Below, one piece after another: positions 45,532 through 56,319 of a stretch of DNA of 64,000 nt. The position numbers and the translations under genes were made by a program. Numbering within the stretch: position 1 is the first letter of the stretch; each line of letters starts with the position of its first letter. Source of the DNA: Tritrichomonas musculus (taxonomy: Eukaryota; Parabasalia; Tritrichomonadida; Tritrichomonadidae); assembly GCA_039105265.1 (NCBI GenBank), contig JAPFFF010000055.1:62001-126000 (forward strand), read 5' to 3'. The notes under the pieces were generated by a model. The model did no database searches, had not been told where the DNA came from, and saw nothing but the letters and a program-made list of their open reading frames with translations.

Positions 45532-47598
45532 ATGATCACAATTGATCAAGCAATTAATGACCTTTACAGTGCAAAATTATCCGATCAAGAGTGTGAAGAA
45601 GTTGAATGTGATAGACTTCGTTTTATTAAACAAGTTGAAGATGGATTTAAAATTAATGTTTTTGATTTAAATTATTCTCAATCAGGAATTAATGTTTTAA
45701 CTCGAATCCCCAAATTTTTTCGATTTTTCCCCAAATTAAAATATCTTCATTTCTATTCAAATTTATTTCGAGATAGTGGACTATCAAAAATTTTAGAAAT
45801 TTTGCAAGAAAATCATCAAATTACGCATCTTGATATTGGGTGTAATGATTTATCAGATGGTTCATTAATATGTATGATGGATATCATTAAATCCACAAAT
45901 ATCAAATCACTTCAACTTGGAAGACGGGAAGAATCTTTACAAATGAACAGATATACCAAAGACAGCCTAAATAAGATTATGAATGTAATTTCAGATCAAA
46001 ACTCATTGCAATGCTTTGGAATCAGCGGGATTCCCCTTGTTAAACAAAAAGTTGTATTTAATGCTGGACAATTTTCAAAACATCTATCGAATCTTATTTC
46101 GCATTGTACTAAACTTAAAACACTTGATATAAGTTATTGTGGATTAAATGATAATGATCAAATAAATTTAGCAGAAGGTTTTTTATCTAATAAATCAATA
46201 CGTAATTTAAATATTTCACATAATAGTTTTCCATACAGAACTCGGATAATTGATGGAATATGCCACCTTGATAAAATGATTCGTCTTGATTTGAGTTCAT
46301 GCGAACTTTCGAAATCAGCATGTGATATTATTTCACATCGTTTTTCAATTGGGTGGGGAATAATTGACCTTAACTTATCAGAAAACCCAATTGGCACCAT
46401 TGGAATTTCGAAACTTTTTGAATCCCTCTCAAAAAATGATACTCTTGTTTCACTTAACCTATCAGACACATCACTTGATAAAGGTATTGCGAAATCATTC
46501 CATTTCTACTTGAAACGAACTACAGTATTACGAGATCTTGATCTCTCCAAAAATAATTTTGGTGATTCTGTTTCATATGTTTTTTCAGAAGTTCTTCCTA
46601 CTCAAGATACCATTGTTAATTTAAATCTTTCATCCTGTAAAATCACTGATGAAGGATCTACAGTTTTATGCAAAGCCATATCTCAAAATAAAACGATCAA
46701 AAAGTTATTATTAAAGGACAATTTTTTGTCCAGAAAAAACGGTTTTGATTTAGTAGAAATATTAAAATCGAATGAAGTTCTTCGAATGGTTGATTTAACA
46801 TCAAATCAAATTGATTGCTTTGCACTTGATGCTATTGAAACAATGTGTCAAAGAAACAAAAAAAGTGCGCACGATAGATCACTTCACCATCTCAAAAAAC
46901 AATACATTTCACTCTCAATTCAGTCCTCAAAAATTCCGGTATTGAAAAAGCAACTTGGAAATTTAACGGATACTTTTCGTGACTTAAATAATGAAATTGA
47001 CGATTTGAACAGCCAAATTGAGTCGTACACAGTGACAACAGCAGCCAATCTGGAACTCACTGGTAAAAATATCAACGATTACGAGATGCTGATCGACCAA
47101 GAGAAGAAGCAAATCGATGACATTCAAGAAACAATGAAAAAAATGGAAAATGAAAATATAAAATTTTTGAATGATTTTCAAATTAAAAATAAAGCTGAAC
47201 AAGAAATGTTCTCAAATCTTGAATCACAGGCACAAAAGGTTGAGCAAGAAACAGTTTCTTATACTGATAATTTTAACGAAACTCGTGAAAAAATGTTAAA
47301 AGATATATCTTTGGTGGAGAAAATGATTAAAGAAATTAATGATATGAGAAATGACCCATCTATTTTGAAACATTACGAAATACCTGATTATCCTTTCGAT
47401 GATGAGTATAACACAATGAAAAATAATAATAATAATTTGATATCTCAAAAAGAGTTAAAAGAAAACGATTTAGATGTTATGACTATAAATGAAATCCAAA
47501 AAGAAGAATCGCCGAAAAAAAAAGCTACAAAACAAAAAAAAGGTAAGTCAAAAGCTGTTGTAAAGAAACCTTCATCAAAGAAAAAAATTAAAAAATAA
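45532..47598 (+). CDS. Leucine-rich repeat protein with coiled-coil and basic tail
   Basis: 688 aa from the ATG at 45532 (MITIDQAINDLYS); a 7-codon TTG extension upstream is not used. Residues about 60-440 are ribonuclease-inhibitor-type LRRs about 28 residues long (LKTLDISYCGLNDNDQINLA, IIDLNLSENPIGTIGISKLF, VSLNLSDTSLDKGIAKSF, RDLDLSKNNFGDSVSYVF). Residues about 470-610 are coiled coil. A Lys-rich tail (KKKATKQKKGKSKAVVKKPS) suggests nucleic-acid or tubulin binding, or a nuclear signal. RNI-like LRR plus coiled coil occurs in flagellar and cytoskeletal proteins of protists, so a cytoskeletal role is possible but unproven. Confidence 0.85.
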   Translation: MITIDQAINDLYSAKLSDQECEEVECDRLRFIKQVEDGFKINVFDLNYSQSGINVLTRIPKFFRFFPKLKYLHFYSNLFRDSGLSKILEILQENHQITHLDIGCNDLSDGSLICMMDIIKSTNIKSLQLGRREESLQMNRYTKDSLNKIMNVISDQNSLQCFGISGIPLVKQKVVFNAGQFSKHLSNLISHCTKLKTLDISYCGLNDNDQINLAEGFLSNKSIRNLNISHNSFPYRTRIIDGICHLDKMIRLDLSSCELSKSACDIISHRFSIGWGIIDLNLSENPIGTIGISKLFESLSKNDTLVSLNLSDTSLDKGIAKSFHFYLKRTTVLRDLDLSKNNFGDSVSYVFSEVLPTQDTIVNLNLSSCKITDEGSTVLCKAISQNKTIKKLLLKDNFLSRKNGFDLVEILKSNEVLRMVDLTSNQIDCFALDAIETMCQRNKKSAHDRSLHHLKKQYISLSIQSSKIPVLKKQLGNLTDTFRDLNNEIDDLNSQIESYTVTTAANLELTGKNINDYEMLIDQEKKQIDDIQETMKKMENENIKFLNDFQIKNKAEQEMFSNLESQAQKVEQETVSYTDNFNETREKMLKDISLVEKMIKEINDMRNDPSILKHYEIPDYPFDDEYNTMKNNNNNLISQKELKENDLDVMTINEIQKEESPKKKATKQKKGKSKAVVKKPSSKKKIKK

Positions 47599-48791
47599 TT
47601 CATTCAAAATTTAAAAAAATGAATGAGTTTCTTTTTCTCAATTTTGAAAATACATTCAAATTTCAAAAAGAACTTTTCAATTTTGCATTATATTTTGAGA
47701 AGTTCATTAATTTGCAATCAAGCTTATTTCAATCGAAAAAAAAAAAAATGATAGAACTGACTTTGGATTTTGTGAAGCTCAAAAAAAAAAAAAAAAAAAA
47801 AAATATTTCTATTCAAATGAATCTTAATATTTAATATCAGTTAGATTTGTTAAATTATAACTGATTGAGTTACATTTTTATTTCTTTGAAAGATAACATT
47901 CAAAAAAAAAAAAAAAAAAAGGTGATTAAAATCTGAGAGTACTCAACGATGGAAGTACGCATTGAATTGAAAAAGTTTAGTAATTAATTAAAAATCACAA
48001 TAACTTCAGGTTTTATACTCTATCTCTATTAGCCTTGTTATTTCCCGATTCGCGAGATCGATAATTGATTTACTTTCAGATATCAATAAATAAATAGACA
48101 CTGATACTTAAGATCAATTTCAGAGATCGAGGATTTTTATTCTCAGCTTTTGATATCAGAAAGTTTAATTAAGCATTTTGATGAACTTATGTCATAAGAT
48201 AGATAAGAATAGATTTTCATTCAATTTTAAAAAGGGGTAGACTCTCTCAAATTTTTTTTGATTGAAAAATAATTATATCTTAAAAATTAGATATTCTTTT
48301 TAATTAATAAATTTTTAAATCAATATTATATAGAATTCGAATTCATATATTATATCTTAAAAATTAAATAATTCATTATTTATTCCAAAAAACATTAAAA
48401 ATAGTGTTTTTATTATGCTACTTGAGGTATTTTCTTAAATGATTTACTATTTACATTATTTATATGTTGCTTTGAAATATCATAATAATTTTTAATAAAT
48501 TATATTATTGATATTCAAGAAATTATTATTTTTTTTCTAAATAAAAATTTTGAATTTAAAATTGAATTAAATGTTAGTTTTTGAAAAAATTATTTTGATA
48601 ATATCAGAATTTTGAAAATGTATTATTTTTATTTACAAATACTTATTTTTTTGATAATATATTAGTAATATCCTCATATTAATGGTAATGTATTTATTAT
48701 ATATATTATAAATCGCATTTATATTATTATAAAATATATTTTTACATTTTAACTCAGTTTATTATAATATCAGAAAACCTTTTTTCTTGAA

Positions 48792-48926
48792 AGCTAGGCT
48801 TTTGTGTCCGAAATTTTTTATATTCAAAAAGTTAAAAAAAGTATCCAAAAATATCCAATTTGGATACTTTTTGGACATTTTTCGAAACTTTTTGAGAAAA
48901 AAAATTTCGGACACAAAAGCCTAGCT
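48792..48926. mobile_element. MITE-like palindromic element with perfect 28-bp inverted arms
   Basis: Left arm 48792-48819 (AGCTAGGCTTTTGTGTCCGA, then A/T) is exactly complementary to 48899-48926. An inner dyad AGTATCCA/TGGATACT lies between them, so the whole unit folds into a long hairpin. No ORF. A foldback or MITE-type non-autonomous element is likely. Confidence 0.75.
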
Positions 48927-50344
48927 TGAAAGTTAATTGATTTTTTTTTTGTATCGTATTTTTTTCTGATTTTCATTGTCATTTAATTTATTGTTTAGAT
49001 GACTTATGAAAAGAGAAATAATACCTAAATTTAAGTTATGTAATATTTTTTTTATATTAAACTTTAAAATCTACAAATTTTAAATAATATAAACTATTCA
49101 TTTACTTGTTTTATATTTTTTATCTTTTTATCATAGTTTATACTATGCATTTTAGTTTATTTTGCTATTAATTAATGTTACTAATCACTTATATAATTAA
49201 AAAATATTGGCATTTGGTTCTTTTATTTCATGTTTGAATACAATATTAAGATATATTAATAATTATTTCAGATTTTAAAAGATTATCCTGTTTTGACAAA
49301 CTTTTACTTGATTTTCAAATAAAAAAGTCTTTTCTAAATAAAATTTAAAATATTTCATATAACAAGTCATATCATAAAATTTTGTTTTCTAAAATCAAAA
49401 TTCACTTTAAAAAAATGCATGAATCAATAAAAAATTAATTATAAAACATGGTTTTATAAAAAATAATCCAAAAAAATACACTAGAAATAAAAGGGTCAAA
49501 CGCGAACGCTTCATTTTTTTTTTGGGTAGTGACCCAAAAAAAAAATTTGTGGTCGGGTTAATATTTTAGGGTGACCTTTCGAAGGTTTACGGTTACGGTT
49601 CGATATTCTCCGATATTTTATAATAAAATATCCATACTTTTTTTTTTACATTTTTGATTAAAATTTGGTATTTTATATTTTTAATTGTACTTCAATAGTG
49701 CATGCTGAAATAAGCGAAATAAGGTCAGGGTGCATTATATGTCCAATATAATAATGAGAAGCTAAAAAATCAGGTTTTTGATTAATACATAAAAAGATTA
49801 TTTTCAAAATTTTTAAAAAAGAACCAATTGGCCAACAAAAAAAGACTATGATTAAGAACAAAGTTATAAGACGATAATTTCCTCATATCTTCTCAGTATT
49901 AAATTATTTCCATATTTGCAAATTAACGAATCTTAATATGTAATGAAATATTAATGCAATGCTACTAAAATAATTTGCGTTTTTTTTTATTAAAAGAATA
50001 TCAAGTCTAAAAATATTTAGAGAAATGGAGAGAATTTTATTAATTTACAAAAAGTTATCGTGTTCACTTTTTGATAAATTTAATTTTTTTGCCAAAATAA
50101 AATTATCTTTATTGATTTTAAATTTCATACTTAAATATTATTAGAATTATAATATATTACTTATCTTTTATTATAATAAAAGTTAATTTCCTATGAAATA
50201 TAAAAAATCTTTTTTAATAATTTGATCATTTGTACATACAAGCTTTTTTATATGTCATTACTTGAAAAAATAACTTTTATATAATTATATAACAATTAAA
50301 TAGCCATAATTTCTAGTAAATATCTTTTCTTTACCTTAAAAAAG

Positions 50345-50503
50345 TTAAAAATATCGGTCATTATTGGCCATGATAAAAACCGTTTTTATCGATAATGATA
50401 TTTATTATCGGATAGTATCGGTTATTCTACTCTACTCCCGATAATATCGATAATATTGGCAACGTATTTAACCGTTATCGGACACTATCGATAAACATCC
50501 CTG
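50345..50503 (-). mobile_element. hAT-like terminal fragment with repeated ATCGATAA motifs
   Basis: On the minus strand it begins CAGGGATGTTTATCGATAGT and is rich in short TATCGATAA/TATCGG motifs in both orientations, as in hAT subterminal regions. Only one end is visible, and no transposase lies nearby. Confidence 0.5.
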
Positions 50504-52154
50504 ATTTAAAATGAACAATAATAATAATTTATCATAAGTATACTCTGATATTTAAAGAAATTAAAAAAATGATTCAATTTTCAATGGTTTACATCTCAGA
50601 GAGGTATTCATGAAGAGATCTAGCCTAGAAATTTGATAGATAATTATATTTTATTTTTTATATTTTATATTTATGCTATACTAGAAAGTATATAATGTTT
50701 TATACGTTTGATATCGAGATATTAATATAAATAATATTTCTATGACTAAATGGCTATGGAGAACTTTTGTTAGTGAAATTAAATTCTCAATTTTGAATAT
50801 CATTAACAAAAGTTGTTTCTTTTGAAAGAAAATATTTCAATGAAAATGGAGTAATATTTCAAAGGATTATTTTAAAATTGAAATAATTTAATTTTTTATT
50901 GCTGCTGATTTATTTATATAATATTTTAATATATTTTATTTATATTATTTATTTATTTTTTATGTATTGTTTTATATTATATTAATATATATATAATATG
51001 GTTTATTTTATTTAAATATTAAGATAAATTCATAATTATAATTTGAATGAAGATTTATTATTGAAATGGCGATCATTTTTTTGAATACATGATTAGTTTT
51101 TATATTGAATGAAATAAAATAAATATTGAATTAATATATTTTTAATTAATCAATTAAAATATCTTGATTAATCATTTTATTTTTACATTAAAAAATAAAT
51201 ACAATAATATTCAAAATATATTAAATATGTTTAGTGATATATATACTTGAATACTTTCTTATTTCTTGAAATACATATTTTTAAACTCTTTTTATGACAT
51301 TTTACACCATTAAAATAAGCCATTAAAATCAAAACCATTTTTTCTCAAAATTAAGCGTATAAATATCTTAAGCACCAACATTTACATTAATATATATAAT
51401 AAAATATCATATGGAAAAGTATTATATACAATTCTAGGCTGAAAAAAAAAGATATGATAAGTTTATATCTGAAAAAAATTTTAATTTCTTTTTATTTCTG
51501 TTTATAAATCTAATTTAATTTGAAAAATCTAATAATTTAATTAATCTTATGTGTATTAATGTAAATATATTTGTAATTTTCAAAAATCATAAAGATTGAA
51601 TGAAATATTAAAGATATATCAGATTAAAATTTTTATAAAATAAAAAGTGTAAGACATTCTTAAAATGATTATATCGAGCAGCCAATTAAAAATTATTGAT
51701 TTGAATGCATATAACTTAAAATTGATGGAAATAATGAGATTAGAAAAATTCAAAAAGACGTTAAGTCACTTAACATGAATACCTCTCATCTCAGCTTACA
51801 CTCCTTAACATTTATTTTTTCAATTTATTAATAATGAGACATGAATAAGTTGGCATCAATATTCCTAAATATATATATTATTTATGAATTAAAATTCCAA
51901 ATTATCTATGTTGATCAAAACTATTCTTTTTAATGTAAATATTAATGTATCTTTTGGTCTTTATTTTCAGTTTTTTGAATAATAACATATAAAATATAAT
52001 TTAATAATTAAATTATATAATAAAAATATTTACTATATTATGAGATAATTATTCAATAAACATTTAAATAAATTGAGAGGCCATTCCCATTTATATTTAT
52101 ATACAAAAAAATTTGGCAAATTAAAGAGGTTTTATAGTTGACTTTTTTTTTTCT

Positions 52155-53933
52155 ATGGAATTCTTACCACGAATTTTGCCTTACATTCGTACACTAGATG
52201 GATTGGAGAAATTGAAATTTAAGCAAAATGGCGGAGCCTTTTCTATAGTGGATAAATGTGTTTTAGATGGTACATTAATAGCACGAAAAAGAGCTAAGGA
52301 ACTAGATATAGAAGATAGTATATCATATAAAATGTTTATTAGAGAAGTTATGGAGACTATAGTTGCAGCGCATCCATGCATTATGCGTTTAATAGGATGG
52401 AACTTCTTTTTTTACGAAAAAAATGCATTAAGCTTTAATCCTGTTATGGCAACTGAATTTTGTGAAGGAGAGGAGCTCAAAGGTTTCTGGGCGAAAAAAT
52501 TTTCCAATGATCATAAATATATTCAAACTCAAAAATTCTTGTTTGCATATGGAATTGCGATTGGTATGCAACATCTTCATAACCATAGTATTCTTCATCG
52601 AGATTTGAAAAACGAAAATATTTTTTTACTTTTTCCCAAATGGGAAGATAATAACATCCCAGATGAAATCAAACCACTTTTTGATGAAAGCAAAAAGTAT
52701 TATATTCCAATTATTGCAGATCTCGGTCTTGCTAAATATAGTGAAGATTCAATACACTCAATGAAATGCGGAACTCCTATATACCTAGCTCCAGAAGGTT
52801 TAAAATCTAAAGAATATAATTTTCCACTTGATGTATATGCATATGCTGTTATTCTATCAAATATTTTTCGCGAAAAGGATAATCCAGAATTTAGTTTTCC
52901 TCTTAGAGATGTAAATAACATAGCAAGATTCAGAAGACATATTTTAAACAATGAAAGGCCCATTGTAGATGGTTGCACTACTGCCCAAATAGAATATCTT
53001 AACAATTTATGGGACGCAGATCCTAATGCACGTCCTAAGTTCAATGATATTGTAAACTATTTTGAAAATCCACCTGAAAAGGATTTTATTTTCGAAGATT
53101 ATGATGATAGTGTTATTAAGGCTTATAAAAAGTATATTGAAACAAAACTTGGAAAGAAAAATAATACTGGCAACGACATGGCATCCAAAATTTTTGGTAA
53201 GTTCAATAAATACCAACCAACGCAAAATGAATTTTACAGTATTGAAGAAGAAGACGCCAATGAACTTGCAAATACACAAAGTGATGAAGAAAATTCGATC
53301 AGTATTATTTCAACAGCCAATGGGAAAGAAAAAAATTCTGATCCAAAGATAAAAGAATACGTATCTTCATTTATGAACATATATTGCAAAGGGAAAGAAA
53401 AAGAACAACATGAAGGTTTGAGTCAATTTTATCTTATTGAAGGAGAAAAATCAGAAAAAAATCAAGAATATGAAGCAGCAGAATGTTTTTATATTAAATC
53501 GATTCAACTTGGAAATTTAAGAGCAATCACGAAACTTGGTATTATGATGCTTAAAAGTTGTAACCAAGACACACGGGAAAAAGGTATCAAACTATTAGCA
53601 ATCTCAAGTGAAAACAAAGACACTGAAGGCCTTTATTATTATGGTTATCTTATTAGTGAAGGAAACCCAGAGGCTAACATTTTAGCGAATAAAGAATTAG
53701 GAACCCAAATGCTAATTGAATCAGGCCAACAAGGGTATCCACGTGGTTATTACCAAGCAGCTACAATTTATCATGAACTTGGAATCAAGAAAGCTGAAGA
53801 AGGCAATGCAGAAGAATCGAGGGAACTATTAGAACGATCAATGCGATGCTATGAAAAATCATATGAAACGTATAAAGATGAAGAATCTAAGCGACTTTCA
53901 AATGAACTTCAAAAATATCTCCAAAAAAAGTAA
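52155..53933 (+). CDS. TKL-like protein kinase with Sel1 repeats
   Basis: 592 aa. Kinase domain at about 18-310: atypical glycine loop FKQNGGAFSIVD, ATP lysine in ARKRAKEL, HRDLKNENIF (about 145-154), DLG in place of DFG (about 190), and CGTPIYLAPE. The catalytic Lys, HRD Asp, Asn and DLG Asp are present, so activity is likely. An acidic Ser/Asn linker (about 350-410) leads to Sel1/TPR-like repeats (about 430-590, EYEAAECFYIKSIQLGNLRA, KGIKLLAISSENKDTEGLYY). Kinase-Sel1 fusions are abundant in trichomonads; Sel1 repeats usually bind partner proteins. Flanked by large intergenic deserts on both sides. Confidence 0.9.
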   Translation: MEFLPRILPYIRTLDGLEKLKFKQNGGAFSIVDKCVLDGTLIARKRAKELDIEDSISYKMFIREVMETIVAAHPCIMRLIGWNFFFYEKNALSFNPVMATEFCEGEELKGFWAKKFSNDHKYIQTQKFLFAYGIAIGMQHLHNHSILHRDLKNENIFLLFPKWEDNNIPDEIKPLFDESKKYYIPIIADLGLAKYSEDSIHSMKCGTPIYLAPEGLKSKEYNFPLDVYAYAVILSNIFREKDNPEFSFPLRDVNNIARFRRHILNNERPIVDGCTTAQIEYLNNLWDADPNARPKFNDIVNYFENPPEKDFIFEDYDDSVIKAYKKYIETKLGKKNNTGNDMASKIFGKFNKYQPTQNEFYSIEEEDANELANTQSDEENSISIISTANGKEKNSDPKIKEYVSSFMNIYCKGKEKEQHEGLSQFYLIEGEKSEKNQEYEAAECFYIKSIQLGNLRAITKLGIMMLKSCNQDTREKGIKLLAISSENKDTEGLYYYGYLISEGNPEANILANKELGTQMLIESGQQGYPRGYYQAATIYHELGIKKAEEGNAEESRELLERSMRCYEKSYETYKDEESKRLSNELQKYLQKK

Positions 53934-54725
53934 TTGAATAAACATATAGCAAAATAAAAAGGAATCAGTATTTGAAAAGCAATATTTAAATAATGTATCA
54001 TTTAAATTGAATTAATTTTTTTTTTTTTACGATAATTGATGCTATATTTAAATAAATATTAGGGTGGTCAAATTTGCCCAAATGTGCATTTTTTAAAAAA
54101 TGTGGGCCAAAATGTGGGTTTAATGTGTCACAACGTGGGCCAATTCAAATTGTTTTGATTCTATATATAAAGTTATAAATTATCAATTTACAAATCGCTA
54201 TTAGATTATTTATTTAAATATATATGAAAAAATTAATGATTTACATAGAATGGAAGAGATAAATTTATCTTTTAAAATAAAAATTTTCATTCAAATTGTC
54301 TTTTACTTTTCATAGAGAATAATTTTTATTTTCACAAAAATTAATAATTAAAAAAATAAATATATCTTATATAAAAAGCATTATAGTTATGATATTAAAC
54401 AATATAGTAATGTATATTATAAATATAGGTATTCATTATTAATAATTTATATATATGCTTAAAAAAAAAAAATTTGGCCCATTTTGGCCCAACTTGGCCC
54501 ATTTTAGCCCAAAATTTTTGGGATAATTTTCTGAAGATTTCAGACGATATTTGGTTGACCCATCCATTTATAATTGGGCCAAAATGGGCCAAATTTTATT
54601 TATTTGTTTACATAGTATATAATAATAACTGATATATATAATTATGATAAACATCATTTCCTTGTTGAATATTATGAATTCATGCTTTTTTATACAAGAT
54701 AAAATTAAATTTTATTTAATAAATG
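53934..54725. mobile_element. Probable hAT-type non-autonomous element (54060-54600)
   Basis: Starts AGGGTGGTCAAATTTGCCCA near 54061 and carries repeated TGGGCC/GGCCCA motifs near both ends (54,110-54,145 and 54,475-54,600), ending near GGTTGACCCATCCA. Motif density at both ends in opposite orientation fits hAT subterminal repeats. No transposase was found between them. Confidence 0.45.
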
Positions 54726-54768
54726 ATTAAGTAGCTTTTTGAGGCTTCGCCTCAAAAAGCTACTTAAT
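54726..54768. repeat. Perfect 20-bp hairpin
   Basis: ATTAAGTAGCTTTTTGAGGC at 54726-54745 is exactly complementary to 54749-54768, with loop TTC. It is isolated in A/T-rich DNA, so it could be a tiny foldback repeat or a structured RNA end. Confidence 0.85.
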
Positions 54769-55196
54769 AATTTATTTTTGATTCTCTTTTGCAACTTTTT
54801 GAGTATAGCATTTCCACTATTAAAAATATATGATATTAATCTTTTTGAATTAATTTTTTTAAAAAAAAATAATAAACTTTTTATGTATAATTTTAGAATT
54901 GGTCTAATAATCTGTTCACAGATTATTCATCAACATGATATAATTACTTTATTATAATTTCAATTTAATCGTATTCATAATTGGCGAATTATAAATCATT
55001 TTAATAAAACTGATATTTTTTGAATAAAAATATATATCAACTTTTTCAGAAAAAAAAATTGCATGAATTTTAAAATATATATATATCAATATTAAACAAA
55101 AAGATCAAACAGATATTAAAACTGTAGATTTATGCTTCAATTTAAAAATTATTTTTATTAATAATAAAATATGATAAAGTATTTTTCTCGCTTCCA
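54769..55196. other. AT-rich intergenic
   Basis: No gene, RNA or repeat recognised. A 72-codon frame here begins in the hairpin and is A/T-driven. Confidence 0.5.
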
Positions 55197-55310
55197 GGGA
55201 TGATGGACGGGCACGGGCACGTATTTAAAAAAAGTGACATTGCCCGTCTTTGCCCGTGAATTTTGCCCGGGCAATTGCCCGAGCTTAAAAGTGACAATGT
55301 AATGTTATTT
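55197..55310 (+). mobile_element. hAT-like terminal fragment
   Basis: Begins CAGGGATGATGGACGGGCAC and contains at least five further GCCCG or CGGGC motifs within 100 nt, unlike the surrounding A/T DNA. This resembles a hAT left end with subterminal repeats. No matching right end was found in the window. It lies 85 bp before an unknown gene. Confidence 0.5.
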
Positions 55311-55395
55311 GAAAAACGATAAGTTTATTATTTAATTTAAACCATCGTTTTCTTCTATCAAATAAAAATTTGAATCATTTTTTACTTATTATTTC

Positions 55396-56319
55396 ATGTT
55401 TTCAATTTACAAGAATTCAGCGTTTCAACAAGTAATTAATAGCATGTTATATACTGATGACGAAAAATCAGACGAAGAAAGTGTTTTCAGAAATGAAAAT
55501 GATAAAGATTATTTTGAAATTGATCAATTTTTTTTATTAAACACGTCAATTGAAAGATTACGATATTTAATTTTATACAAAATGAAGAAAAATGAAGATT
55601 TACAAAAAATTATGACACAAATTTTAATAGATATTAATAATTCTTTAAATAATGATACTTATGTCATTATCAAAGCTATACAAACTCTCTTTTGGTATCA
55701 AGCAGATTTTATTCCTTTTTGTTTAGAAATCAATTCAATATTATATAATGCTTTGTTTGATAATGATTTATCTTATGATTCAAAAAATTTAATTATTTTA
55801 TATTATGAAAAATTTGGAATAATTTATTCGAACGAGGAAATTTTACAATTAATGGATTTCTCAATAAAAAATTATAATAATTGTAGAACCAATATATGGA
55901 AACTTGAGTTCCGGCTCATTTTATTTTATGATTATTTTCTTCCTGTTGTTATGCTTAGTAAAATAATTGTTTTATACGATGATCTAAAAACAGTTGATAA
56001 ATTTTTGTTGACCCATATTATTGCATCAATGTTATTATCGGACAATTTAGAAAATAAAAATAATATTCATACAGTTTTTATCGAAAATGAAAAATTAATG
56101 AAAAATATTTTAATGGAGTGCGCAGATGGAAAAAATATCACGATAATTACTTTAATACTACATTTAATCAAGTCGTATCAAAATTATAGGCTGAATGTAA
56201 AAGTATTGAATTTTCGTGCCTGCTTTTTGAAAGTGGGTGTGCAAATATCATCAGAAAAAAAATTGAATAAGGACGATCAAAAGCGACCAAATAAATACAC
56301 AAAACCAAAATTGAATTAA
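55396..56319 (+). CDS. Hypothetical helical protein, 307 aa
   Basis: All-alpha, probably an armadillo/HEAT-like stack, with an acidic segment DDEKSDEESVFRNENDKDYF near 22-41. Repeated pairs of amphipathic helices follow (YVIIKAIQTLFWYQADFIPF, ILQLMDFSIKNYNNCRTNIW, TVDKFLLTHIIASMLLSDNL). No signal peptide, membrane segment or catalytic motif. The C-terminal ~40 residues (KVLNFRACFLKVGVQISSEK onwards) and the 3' flank are copied in inverted orientation at 57650-57807. So the last part may derive from an inserted repeat rather than the ancestral gene. Function unknown. Confidence 0.65.
   Translation: MFSIYKNSAFQQVINSMLYTDDEKSDEESVFRNENDKDYFEIDQFFLLNTSIERLRYLILYKMKKNEDLQKIMTQILIDINNSLNNDTYVIIKAIQTLFWYQADFIPFCLEINSILYNALFDNDLSYDSKNLIILYYEKFGIIYSNEEILQLMDFSIKNYNNCRTNIWKLEFRLILFYDYFLPVVMLSKIIVLYDDLKTVDKFLLTHIIASMLLSDNLENKNNIHTVFIENEKLMKNILMECADGKNITIITLILHLIKSYQNYRLNVKVLNFRACFLKVGVQISSEKKLNKDDQKRPNKYTKPKLN

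Larger units (their letters stand above)
47599..52154. other. 4.6-kb AT-rich desert with transposon debris
   Basis: Contains A-runs at 47780-47803 and 47901-47920, a palindromic element at 48792-48926, a G/C-richer patch at 49490-49600 with GGGTAGTGACCC, and a hAT-like end at 50345-50503. Frames such as 49673-49861 are too A/T-biased to call. The remainder shows nothing. Confidence 0.45.

Noticed and set aside
47619-47834. 71-codon plus-strand frame
   Set aside because: Mostly encoded by A-runs directly after the LRR gene; a 3' UTR shadow.
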